Source: JBGPIT01 sp041485125
Lineage (GTDB): Bacteria > Desulfobacterota > Binatia > UTPRO1
Assembly (NCBI GenBank): GCA_041485125.1
Contig: JBGPIT010000060.1
Span: forward strand, 1-16,789
Direction of reading: 5' to 3'
Length of the DNA: 16,789 nucleotides
Position 1 is the stretch's first letter; every line of letters starts with the position of its first letter. The position numbers and the translations under genes are program-made. Positions 1 to 5,893 of this stretch are shown here, in pieces. The notes under the pieces were generated by a model, which had not been told where the DNA came from, made no database searches, and was given only the letters and a program-made list of their open reading frames with translations.

Positions 1-311
1 CAAGCGACTCTCCAGCTGAAACCAACAACATCGGCCCCTTCGGTGCATGCGCTCGTTCGGCGCGCATGCATTCTCCCTAAAGCGGACTATGGACTTGGTT
101 CAAAGGGGGCATCTCACCATCTTCAAGAATCGCCTGATTCATCCAGCCCCTTTCGATGGGGCCGACTTCAACAGCAGTTCGCAAAATGTAGCAAAACCAA
201 AACGGCACGCCGAGGTGACTCCCGTTTCGTTCCGGATCCCGGTCCTGCTTGCGGACACATGATCCTCGGCACGCTATGGCTGCGCCGCTTGTCGGGCATC
301 GACGAGCCTGC
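1..311. other. Gene-free left edge
   Basis: I see no convincing gene here. Short open frames exist in the first 318 bases, but they show no recognisable motif, no ribosome site and overlap one another in different frames. The only structure is a perfect 9-bp inverted repeat, TGCATGCGC at 44-52 and GCGCATGCA at 62-70, with a 9-base loop. It could be a hairpin terminator for a gene to the left, but no T-run follows it. Confidence 0.4.
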
Positions 312-329
312 TAGCTAAGATGTTAGCTA
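312..329. promoter_or_regulatory. Candidate antitoxin operator (inverted repeat)
   Basis: A perfect 7-bp inverted repeat, TAGCTAA (312-318) and TTAGCTA (323-329), has a 4-base spacer and sits directly on the antitoxin start codon. Phd-family antitoxins repress their own operons by binding short palindromes near the promoter, so this is a plausible autoregulatory site. No strong -35/-10 pair was found; TTGTCG at 289-294 is the best -35-like element. The role is inferred. Confidence 0.4.
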
Positions 330-661
330 TGAGTGAACGTCGGCAGGTGACGTACAACATGCATCAGGCGAAGACGAACCTTTCACGGTTGGTCGAGTCC
401 GCCTGCCTCGGGGAGGATGTCGTCATCGCCAAGGACGGTGAGCCCGCCGTACGACTCGTACCGGTCGCCCGCAAACGCCGCCAGCGGCCCGTGGGGCTCT
501 ATACCGGCAAGATCAGGATCGGCGACGACTTCGACGCGCCCCTGCCCGAGGAACTGACGGGAATGAGCGCCGAGCCCGTGAGGGCTGCGAGTAAACGCGG
601 GCCGGCGCGACGAGCGAAGCGCCGAGCGCGGATACCGCGCGGCAGGGCGCCGCGCGGGTGA
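329..661 (+). CDS. Phd/YefM-type antitoxin
   Basis: This is a 110-residue antitoxin of the Phd/YefM fold, expected to bind and neutralise the PIN ribonuclease encoded just downstream and to repress the operon. The N-terminal half is diagnostic: after MSERRQVTYNMHQAKTNLSRL comes GEDVVIAKDGEPAVRLVP, the usual helix then beta-hairpin pattern for DNA binding and dimerisation. I chose ATG 329; ATG 320 is in frame three codons upstream. The stop overlaps the toxin start (GTGA, 658-661), so the two are translationally coupled. The last 30 or so residues are unusually rich in Arg, Ala and Pro. Normally this part of a Phd protein is an acidic or helical toxin-binding tail, so this tail is odd. Family confidence is high; the partner is inferred from position. 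Confidence 0.85.
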   Translation: MSERRQVTYNMHQAKTNLSRLVESACLGEDVVIAKDGEPAVRLVPVARKRRQRPVGLYTGKIRIGDDFDAPLPEELTGMSAEPVRAASKRGPARRAKRRARIPRGRAPRG

Positions 662-1044
662 AGGTCCTGCTCGATACGTGTGCGTTCCTGTGGTGGATGA
701 CGAGCCCCGAGCGCGTTCCTCGGCGGCTGCTCGAACGGCTGCGTGACCCGTCCAACGACGTTCTCCTGAGCGCGGCGAGTGGTTGGGAGATCTCGGTGAA
801 GAGCACCCTCGGCCGGCTCGAGCTGCCAACGCCCGTCGCGGCCTTCATTGCTCGCGCCGCCAAGGAGCACTCGCTCGAGATCCTGCCGATCTCGATGGCT
901 CACGCGGTTCGTTCGGGTGCGCTCCCCCTGCACCATCGCGATCCCTTCGACCGCCTTCTGATCGCCCAGGCCGAGATCGAGCGTATGTCGATCGCGACCC
1001 CCGATCGGGTCTACAGAACGTACGGCGTCCGCGTTCTGTGGTGA
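658..1044 (+). CDS. PIN-domain toxin (VapC-like ribonuclease)
   Basis: This 128-residue protein is a single PIN domain, the Mg2+-dependent endoribonuclease fold of VapC toxins. The acidic active-site set is visible: Asp6 in the opening KVLLDTCAFLWW strand, Glu44 in SGWEISVK, Asp95/Asp98 in HHRDPFDRLLIAQA, and Asp116 in TPDRVY. The HRDPFDRLLIAQA block is typical of the subgroup that pairs with Phd-type antitoxins. The GTG start overlaps the antitoxin stop by four bases. The start is well fixed because the first catalytic Asp lies only five residues in. Cleavage targets cannot be read from sequence. It looks intact. Confidence 0.92.
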   Translation: MKVLLDTCAFLWWMTSPERVPRRLLERLRDPSNDVLLSAASGWEISVKSTLGRLELPTPVAAFIARAAKEHSLEILPISMAHAVRSGALPLHHRDPFDRLLIAQAEIERMSIATPDRVYRTYGVRVLW

Positions 1045-1075
1045 CGACACGAGCTCGGCATACTGGCGCCTGCCG

Positions 1076-1270
1076 TCAGAGCGTGCCGTCGAAGAGGAGG
1101 GCGCTCTGCGCCTTCCGGATCATGTCCTCACGCCACGCCACCAGCATCGCGCCCTGTAGCTCGTCGAGCGGGTTGTAGTCGTCGGTGAGAATCGACGCCG
1201 ACGGGTCGTCGGCGGAGACGAGCTCCTCACGCGCCACCAAGAAGGACGCCAGGAGCACGTACGCCTCCTG
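1076..1270 (-). pseudogene. 3' remnant of a spermidine-synthase-like gene
   Basis: On the minus strand about 64 residues read as a believable protein C-terminus. They contain AYVLLASFLVAREELV and then ILTDDYNPLDELQ, ending ...SALLFDGTL and a stop at 1076-1078. The LTDD-x-NP-x-D motif followed by a WRE helix is characteristic of the C-terminal end of spermidine-synthase-like (and fused MFS/spermidine synthase) methyltransferase-fold proteins. Upstream of about 1270 the frame turns into low-complexity Arg/Pro/Ser sequence with no family pattern, and no start is visible. I read this as a 3' fragment left by a deletion or replacement. The family call is moderate. Confidence 0.5.
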
Positions 1271-1519
1271 CGACGATGAAGGGCGCGGCGGCGGCGGCGC
1301 CTTCCCGTCTCGCGTCGCGGGCCTCGACGGTGAGCGACTCGCGCGGATGGGGGAACCTACCGACGTCGTGCCTGGCCGGCAGGTCGCGGCCGCCCCTGCC
1401 CTGGGGCTTGACGGCGCCCGCCTGACGATGGCGCCTGCACGGGCCAGTGCGGGGGCGATTGCACCTGTCCGTGTGTCGCTCGCGACAATCCGTGCTGATA
1501 AACTGCGGTTGTGGATGAG

Positions 1520-1723
1520 ATGACCGAGCCCGAGAAGCGCTATCGCCTCACCCTCGATCTCTTCGCGGCGGGAGAGGAGATCATGTCCCAAAATCTCCGC
1601 CGTCGATTTCCAAACGCTACACTCGCCGAGATCGAGGAACGTATTGTCGCCTGGCTCCACGATCGTCCGGGAGCGGAGCAGGGCGACGCAGTCGGGGAGC
1701 CCGGGACCTGGCCGCGCCGGTGA
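1520..1723 (+). CDS. Small partner protein of the AbiEii-like gene
   Basis: This 67-residue protein resembles short conserved hypothetical proteins that I recall lying immediately upstream of AbiEii-like nucleotidyltransferase genes. Visible features are RLTLDLFAAGEEIMSQNLRRR, then an EIEERIVAWLHDRPGA segment, and a GxPxxWPRR-like end. It appears wholly helical, with no catalytic motif. The stop overlaps the next start as GTGA (1720-1723), giving tight coupling. Its position suggests it is the antitoxin or accessory subunit of the pair, but it lacks a recognisable DNA-binding domain, so the role is inferred. ATG 1520 was chosen; GTG 1511 is in frame three codons upstream. Confidence 0.75.
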   Translation: MTEPEKRYRLTLDLFAAGEEIMSQNLRRRFPNATLAEIEERIVAWLHDRPGAEQGDAVGEPGTWPRR

Positions 1724-2319
1724 CGAACCGGCTGAACGCCGCGCTGGGCCGCCTGGTTGCCGACCTCGATCGACACCAAGCGCGCTACGCGGTCGTCGGC
1801 GGCTTGGCGGTCTCAGTTCGCGCGGAGCCGCGCTTGACTCGTGATGTCGACGTCGCTGTTTCGGTCGCGAACGACGACGACGCGGAAGCACTGGTTCGAG
1901 CGCTCAACCCCGATGGCTACCGCATCGTGACACTGGTCGAGCAGGAGAGGAGTAAGCGCCTGGCGACCGTTCGCCTAATCACTCCCGGCCAAGACGAAGC
2001 GGGTGTCGTCGCCGATCTGTTGTTCGCTTCCTCCGGCATCGAGCAGGAAGTCGTTGCAGCGGCAGAATCGTTGGAGGTGCTGCGCGGGCTCGAGGTCCGG
2101 GTCGCGCAGGTTGGGCACCTGATCGCGCTCAAACTCCTGGCTCGAGACGATCGTCACCGCCCGCAGGATGCCGACGATTTGGCGGCGCTTCGTCGAGTAG
2201 CGGATGACGAGCAAATCGCACGCGCGCGTGAAGCCGTGCAGCTGATCGCGGCGCGTGGGTTCGCGCGTGGTCGTGATCTCCCGGCGGCCTTCGCCGACTG
2301 GCTCGACGAGCGCCGCTAG
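1720..2319 (+). CDS. AbiEii/AbiGii-type nucleotidyltransferase
   Basis: This 199-residue protein has the DNA polymerase-beta-like nucleotidyltransferase signature of the AbiEii/AbiGii toxin family. It shows YAVVGGLAVS at about residues 23-32 (GG...S motif), TRDVDVAV at 40-47 (the metal-binding D-x-D pair) and a third acidic residue in VVADLLF (Asp99). It also has the family's LIALKLLARDDRHRPQDADDL block at about 134-154 with its conserved Lys. Members of this family can act as toxins that modify tRNA or nucleotides; some are cognate to phage-defence antitoxins. It starts at GTG, overlapping the stop of the 67-aa gene. It is intact. Substrate and whether it is toxic cannot be told. Confidence 0.88.
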   Translation: MTNRLNAALGRLVADLDRHQARYAVVGGLAVSVRAEPRLTRDVDVAVSVANDDDAEALVRALNPDGYRIVTLVEQERSKRLATVRLITPGQDEAGVVADLLFASSGIEQEVVAAAESLEVLRGLEVRVAQVGHLIALKLLARDDRHRPQDADDLAALRRVADDEQIARAREAVQLIAARGFARGRDLPAAFADWLDERR

Positions 2320-2473
2320 TTCGACGACGATACACCAGAGCTTCTCACTCGCTCCCGACACGCGACCGAGAAGTCGAAGTCGAGATGCAACGCGCGCCAC
2401 GCGGCGAAGCTCGTCAGCACCGCGAGCAGTAGCAAAAACGGTGTGACGGCGAACGAGGAACCGCGCCGCGCGG
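2320..2473 (-). other. Gene gap with hydrophobic remnant frame
   Basis: There is no intact gene. On the minus strand one frame reads SFAVTPFLLLLAVLTSFAAW and then ALHLDFDFSVA before a stop near 2320. This looks like a single membrane-spanning stretch, but it has no start and no family I recognise. It is in a different frame from the AbrB fragment just upstream on the same strand. It may be debris of a decayed gene. Confidence 0.25.
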
Positions 2474-2626
2474 TCAGGAAGTAGGAGACGGCCGCCGAGG
2501 CGGTGCCGCGTCGCCCGGTTGATCGTTAGGGCGCTGCTGGTGGCCGCTGAAGGCCTCGAGCCCCAGTTTCCGCCGCAACCGCGCCGGAATGGTGATCTGA
2601 CCCTTGGAGGTAATCGTCGTTTGCAT
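2474..2626 (-). pseudogene. Truncated AbrB/MazE-type antitoxin
   Basis: A minus-strand frame begins with ATG at 2626 and reads MQTTITSKGQITIPARLRRK then LGLEA. This is the classic first half of an AbrB/SpoVT swapped-hairpin DNA-binding domain (TSKGQITIP...R..LGL). After about 25 residues the expected GDRV(E/A)F strand is absent and the sequence becomes family-unlike (FSGHQQRPNDQPG...), ending at a stop 50 codons in. No Shine-Dalgarno site precedes it and no PIN partner follows. I read it as the 5' remnant of a decayed antitoxin gene, distinct from the intact AbrB gene at 4465-4695. Confidence 0.65.
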
Positions 2627-2860
2627 GTCGTCCGAGGGCCACGCCCGAACGTTAACCTCGCCGTAAGTCGTAGCTTCTCATGTGACGACGTCCGCAGGAG
2701 GCAACACACCCGAGATCGGGGGTCGCGACGATACTCGACGCGTCGGGCCGCCGAAGTTCCGCGCGCAAGGGCGTCGAGCCGATGACTACGACGGGGGAGC
2801 AAGGGCGCGCTGCGGGCGGCTACGACGGCGCGCACGATCTGTGCCCGTGTGGGCGAGGTG

Positions 2861-3352
2861 ATGGTTGCCCGCGGCATCTCGGCGGCGCAGAATGCGCGTG
2901 TGCTCGGCGAACGCCCGCTTCCGGACGACCTGGATGAGCGGATTCGGATCCTGGCGGATGCCTGGGCGATGGACCCTTCGATCGCGGCCGTCTACCTCTT
3001 CGGCTCCCGTGCGTCTGGCCGTCCCGGCCCGCGATCGGACGTCGATCTCGCCGTCACGCTCGCGGCCGGGCTCGACGCGGCCGCGCGGTGGCGGAAGCGC
3101 CTCGACCTCACGGGCGACGCGTCGGTCCGGCTCGGTACCGACGCCGTCGACGTGGTCGTGCTCGAGGATGCGCCGACCGTCCTCGGCCACCGCGTGCTCG
3201 GTCGTGGGAAGCTGCTGTGCGAGCCTCAGCCACGACGGCGGGCCGCGGTGGCCGAGGGCATCCTCCGCCGCTACCTCGACGAGGAGCCCCTGCGCCGCAT
3301 CCTCGATGCCGGCCTCACGCAGCGAATCCGCGAGGGGCGCTTTGCCGGTTGA
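2861..3352 (+). CDS. mntA: MntA-type minimal nucleotidyltransferase antitoxin
   Basis: This 163-residue protein carries the minimal nucleotidyltransferase signature: VYLFGSRASG at about residues 44-53, then RSDVDLAV at 58-65 with the metal-binding D60/D62, and a third Asp near 97 (DAVDVVVL). In characterised MntA-HepT systems this enzyme adenylylates the HepT toxin at its active-site Tyr and so neutralises it. The following gene is a HepT-like protein that overlaps it by 11 bases, fitting that system. ATG 2861 was chosen; GTG 2849 and GTG 2858 are in frame just upstream, and GAGG at 2855-2858 is too close to be a good site for 2861. The C-terminal 40 residues form a helical tail typical of the family. 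Confidence 0.85.
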   Translation: MVARGISAAQNARVLGERPLPDDLDERIRILADAWAMDPSIAAVYLFGSRASGRPGPRSDVDLAVTLAAGLDAAARWRKRLDLTGDASVRLGTDAVDVVVLEDAPTVLGHRVLGRGKLLCEPQPRRRAAVAEGILRRYLDEEPLRRILDAGLTQRIREGRFAG

Positions 3353-3785
3353 TCCCGTCGTCGTCCGGCGCATCCTCCGGACAATGGAACGGTCGCTGCG
3401 CGTGCTGCGTTCGCTGCGATCTCAGGGCAGAGCGGCGTTCGAATCCGACGAGGTCGTTCAGGACCGCGCTGATCGCCATGCGCAGCTCCTCGCACAGGCG
3501 TGCGCGGACGTGGCGCTCCACATCCTGGCGGCCACGGGAGCGGCGGCGCCGGAGACGTACGCCGAGGCTCTCGTGCAGCTCGGCGCGACCGGCATCATCT
3601 CGCCGGCGCTCGCCGCGAAGGTCGCCGGCGCCGTTCGACTCCGGAACATCCTGGTCCATGGCTACCTCGACGTCGACCACGGCCGCCTCTTCGACGAGCT
3701 CGCCTGGATCGAGGACACGGCGGAATTCGCGAGCGTGATCGAGCGGTGGCTCGAGGCGAACGCGGAGCCTCGGTCCGAGTCGTAG
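3342..3785 (+). CDS. hepT: HepT-like toxin (HEPN, DUF86)
   Basis: This 147-residue all-helical protein is of the HEPN/DUF86 family, the ribonuclease toxin partner of MntA. The catalytic R-x4-H-x-Y motif is complete: RNILVHGY, with Arg101, His106 and Tyr108, followed by the usual Asp-containing helix. The preferred start is TTG 3342: GAGGGG lies at 3332-3337 with a 4-base gap, and the resulting N-terminus (PVDPVVVRRILRTMERSL) matches the family. ATG 3384 would remove the first helix. It overlaps the 3' end of mntA by 11 bases in another frame. Tyr108 is the residue expected to be AMPylated by MntA. It looks intact. Confidence 0.85.
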   Translation: MPVDPVVVRRILRTMERSLRVLRSLRSQGRAAFESDEVVQDRADRHAQLLAQACADVALHILAATGAAAPETYAEALVQLGATGIISPALAAKVAGAVRLRNILVHGYLDVDHGRLFDELAWIEDTAEFASVIERWLEANAEPRSES

Positions 3786-4081
3786 CGACCGAACTTCCCG
3801 AAGTCGCGGGGCGTTGTGCTGCGATTCCGAGTAGCGACCAGACGCGCCTTCGTGCGCGTCCGTTCATCGGGCGGGTCCCGCTCTCGTCTCGCGTGCCATC
3901 GGGGCGTCGAGATGTACGCCATCACGCGACGGGCGTCAGCCACGCGGTTCGCCGACGTTCGCCGAACGGATACGATCTTCGCCCGCGTCGGCCCGGGCGC
4001 GGAGCGAGTGTCGTCGGGCGTACAGCTCGGATGCCAATTCGCGCGCCTGAACTACGTGGGTCGTACGTCCGCGACTTTCTT
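3786..4081. other. Gap between convergent TA modules
   Basis: About 300 bases separate the hepT stop from the stop of the minus-strand PIN gene. Open frames run through it, but none has a credible start, composition or motif. A tandem TTCGCCGACG/TTCGCCGAAC near 3948-3967 is the only local repeat noticed. No clear terminator hairpin with a T-run is visible. Confidence 0.3.
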
Positions 4082-4468
4082 CTATACCGGAGCCGTGCCG
4101 GGGGTCTTCTGCAAGCCTTTGTCGAACGTCACAAGCTCGCAGCCGCGTGCCTGGCTCTCGGCAAGGATCATGTAGTCGGAGAGCTCCGCCTTGCCGTCCC
4201 GGAATGCGACCAGGGCCTTCTCCAAAATCTCGCGGCCCTGGAGCGTGCAGGCGCCATTCGCGAGCAATCCGTCGAACACCGCCAGCATCGCCGGCCGATC
4301 GAGCCCGTAGGCGCTCTCGAGAACCCATGCTGTCTCTACCTGAACGATCTGCGGAACGTAGATCTTGCCGGCGCGGCGAATGCGTGCGCGTGCACGCACG
4401 ACCTGGCCTCTTTCCTCAGGATCGTCGACGAGGGTACGGACGAGAACGTTCGTGTCGACAGCGATCAT
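4082..4468 (-). CDS. PIN-domain toxin (VapC-like) of AbrB-PIN pair
   Basis: This 128-residue PIN-domain ribonuclease has all four acidic positions: Asp5 in MIAVDTNVLVR, Glu45 in VQVETAWVL, Asp98 in AELSDYMIL and Asp116 in LVTFDKGL. The ELSDY...A...GC..LVTFDKGL ending is typical of the VapC subgroup paired with AbrB/MazE-like antitoxins, which is the gene directly upstream. The start overlaps the antitoxin stop as ATGA (4465-4468). It looks intact. The RNA target is unknown. Confidence 0.92.
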   Translation of the reverse strand: MIAVDTNVLVRTLVDDPEERGQVVRARARIRRAGKIYVPQIVQVETAWVLESAYGLDRPAMLAVFDGLLANGACTLQGREILEKALVAFRDGKAELSDYMILAESQARGCELVTFDKGLQKTPGTAPV

Positions 4469-4695
4469 CGGGTGAAACGCTTCCGAATCGCCGCCTCCAT
4501 CTTCGCGAGACTGACGCTCTTCTTCGACTTGACCAATCCGAAGATCGCCGCCACGTCGTTCCGAACCGGCCGGAGCTGAACCTTCTCGCCCTCTTCCACG
4601 AAGGCGACCCGATCACCCTCGCGAAGTCCGAGGCGCTTCCGGATCGGTGCCGGTATGGTCACCTGTCCTTTTTTGGTCACTGCCGAGGCCCGCAT
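4465..4695 (-). CDS. AbrB/MazE-type antitoxin
   Basis: This 76-residue antitoxin has an N-terminal swapped-hairpin AbrB domain (AVTKKGQVTIPAPIRKRLGL, then GDRVAFVEEGEKVQLRP, residues about 5-42). A short helical tail (KSVSLAKMEAAIRKRF) should bind and inhibit the PIN toxin. A strong Shine-Dalgarno site GGAGGA (4701-4706 on the minus strand) sits five bases before the ATG. Two identical 8-bp sites upstream probably serve as its operator. The gene is intact, unlike the AbrB fragment at 2474-2626. Confidence 0.92.
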   Translation of the reverse strand: MRASAVTKKGQVTIPAPIRKRLGLREGDRVAFVEEGEKVQLRPVRNDVAAIFGLVKSKKSVSLAKMEAAIRKRFTR

Positions 4696-4711
4696 GGCAA
4701 TCCTCCAAAAG

Positions 4712-4738
4712 GTAATACTGGGATCTGAATGTAATACT
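4712..4738 (-). promoter_or_regulatory. Twin operator sites upstream of AbrB-PIN operon
   Basis: Two identical copies of GTAATACT (AGTATTAC on the coding strand) lie at 4712-4719 and 4731-4738, 19 bases apart start to start, so nearly on the same helix face. They are the only AT-rich patch here and sit just before the Shine-Dalgarno site. TATTAC within a copy could serve as a -10 element, but no good -35 is visible. AbrB-type antitoxins commonly autoregulate by binding repeated sites here; that role is inferred. Confidence 0.5.
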
Positions 4739-4739
4739 A

Positions 4740-5035
4740 TGGCTCGTACGGACGCGCCATCCTCGGAACGTGACCCGGTGCTGGGAGTCCCTGCAACCGT
4801 CGACGACGATAGGATGGCTTCGTGCCCCTTGCTGGGCTGCTCGCAGACTTCGGGGCCGCACCCGCCCGCGCCTCAGCGCCAGCGCGGCGCCTTCGAGCGC
4901 AGCAGCAAGCGCGAGGTGCCGTGCACGTGGCCATTTCTTTGCCTGCCGCTCGGGTGGTCGGGAGCCTGCGGTACGAGTGTCAGGGTTTTGCGCTGGGCCC
5001 ACCGCGCAGCCCCGGTAGGCGACTGACGGCAATCG
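4740..5035. other. Gap without recognisable gene
   Basis: Roughly 300 bases between the AbrB operon promoter and the integrase-like scrap contain only overlapping, compositionally random open frames. No motif, ribosome site, hairpin terminator or RNA gene could be recognised. Confidence 0.3.
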
Positions 5036-5110
5036 TTACGAGACCGATCTCGGCCGCTGTCCACCGTCCTGGAGCCCGACGACTTCGCTGACGCGCAGGC
5101 CGCCGGTACC
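5036..5110 (-). pseudogene. Possible tyrosine-recombinase scrap
   Basis: A minus-strand frame reads GTGGLRVSEVVGLQDGG before hitting a stop at 5036-5038. TGLR-x-SE-x-x-x-L is the conserved box around the first catalytic Arg of tyrosine recombinases (Arg of GLR). Only about 20 residues fit and no other recombinase box is present nearby, so this could be chance. If real, it is debris from an integrase and would fit the mobile character of the region. Confidence 0.22.
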
Positions 5111-5112
5111 TT

Positions 5113-5532
5113 TCAGATCGACAGCCTTTCGGCAGAGGCCGCCTCGCGGAGACGGTCGTCGAAGCAGCAGAAGCTCGGGGCGGTGCCGGTCAGCTCCCCG
5201 ATCTCGAGCGCGCTCGCCAGATGGATCGCATCGAAGCCCCTCAACGCGCGGTGCTCGGCCAGCTCTCCGGCGCGCCGCGCGACCTTTGCGGATAGCTCGA
5301 CTACCACGAAGCGTCCGAGGTCGCGGTCGAGAGCGGAGACGGTGCGAGCGAGCGCGCCTCGCGTGAGGGCCCCCTCCCGCTGCCGCCGCGCCAGTGCGGC
5401 CCGCGCCTCCGGATACGCGACGCGGGAGGTCGCCGCCATGGTGGCGCCCTCGAGACGGGCCCTGGTCTCATCGGTCCCGGCTTCTCGCACGTAGAGCTTC
5501 ACCAGCGCGCTCGTGTCGAGATAGAGGATCAG
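5113..5532 (-). CDS. PIN-domain toxin (VapC-like), probable CTG start
   Basis: This 139-residue PIN-domain protein opens ILYLDTSALVKLYVRE. Its active-site acids are Asp6, Glu42 in AYPEARAAL, Asp101 in RGFDAIHLASAL, and Asp125/Asp126 in FDDRL. The first in-frame ATG/GTG/TTG is GTG 5502, which would delete the first strand and catalytic Asp6. CTG at 5530-5532 instead gives the full domain, overlaps the antitoxin stop as CTGA, and is preceded by GGAGGA (5539-5544) at a 6-base gap. I therefore place the start at CTG. This subgroup typically pairs with Phd-type antitoxins, as here. It looks otherwise intact. Confidence 0.88.
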   Translation of the reverse strand: MILYLDTSALVKLYVREAGTDETRARLEGATMAATSRVAYPEARAALARRQREGALTRGALARTVSALDRDLGRFVVVELSAKVARRAGELAEHRALRGFDAIHLASALEIGELTGTAPSFCCFDDRLREAASAERLSI

Positions 5533-5807
5533 CGGCGATCCTCCACGACGGCATCGGAGACCGATGGACCGCGCACGGGTGGCGCTTTCTCGAGGCCGGC
5601 CGGCTTACCGCCCGACCAGGCGAGCCGCCCGCTCTTCACGAGCGTCCGCACCAAGGCGTCCTCTTCCCCGCTGGCCCCGGCAGGCACGATGACGGCGACC
5701 GGTCGGTTCCGATCCGTCACCGTCACAGTCTCCCCTCGCTGCACGCGCGCGAGCGTCGCGCTCAACTTGTCCTTGAGCTCCCGAACGCCGATCCGTGCCT
5801 TCGCCAT
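5529..5807 (-). CDS. Phd/YefM-type antitoxin
   Basis: This 92-residue Phd-family antitoxin reads ARIGVRELKDKLSATLARV, then GETVTVTDRNRPVAVIVP, which is the N-terminal DNA-binding/dimerisation fold. The C-terminal part (LVRTLVKSGRLAWSGGKP...) matches the toxin-binding tail of Phd proteins paired with PIN toxins. A Shine-Dalgarno site AGGGGGA (minus strand, 5812-5818) lies four bases before the ATG. The stop overlaps the toxin CTG start. A palindromic operator overlapping a TTGACA promoter lies directly upstream. Confidence 0.92.
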   Translation of the reverse strand: MAKARIGVRELKDKLSATLARVQRGETVTVTDRNRPVAVIVPAGASGEEDALVRTLVKSGRLAWSGGKPAGLEKAPPVRGPSVSDAVVEDRR

Positions 5808-5822
5808 GGCATCCCCCTACTG

Positions 5823-5860
5823 AAGTGGCCACATATCACTCTAATGTGGCCACTTGTCAA
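5823..5860 (-). promoter_or_regulatory. Promoter with twin-palindrome operator for Phd-PIN operon
   Basis: AAGTGGCCACAT (5823-5834) and ATGTGGCCACTT (5844-5855) form a perfect 12-bp inverted repeat around a 9-base spacer. Each arm contains the self-palindrome GTGGCCAC, so there are two complete sites whose centres are 21 bp apart, about two helical turns. On the minus strand a consensus -35 TTGACA (5855-5860) abuts one arm, and a weak -10 (GATATG, 5832-5837, 17-base spacer) overlaps the other. This is the layout expected for cooperative autorepression by a Phd dimer pair. Confidence 0.8.
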
Positions 5861-5868
5861 CGCGCCTG

Positions 5869-5876
5869 CGGCTGGG
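5869..5876. repeat. Target-site duplication, left copy
   Basis: CGGCTGGG lies directly outside the left inverted repeat and is identical to 9230-9237 directly outside the right one. An 8-bp duplication is in the size range produced by IS1-family transposition. Confidence 0.85.
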
Positions 5877-5893
5877 GGTAGTGGGTCAGTTTG
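5877..5893. repeat. Left terminal inverted repeat
   Basis: GGTAGTGGGTCAGTTTG, exact reverse complement of 9213-9229. The TGA stop of the minus-strand transposase (5886-5888) lies inside it. Confidence 0.9.

Noticed and set aside
44..70. 9-bp inverted repeat whose arm TGCATGCGC also occurs at 6776-6784 inside the transposase promoter palindrome
   Set aside because: The 9-mer is short and self-similar (contains GCATGC), and the contexts do not otherwise match, so the sharing is probably chance.
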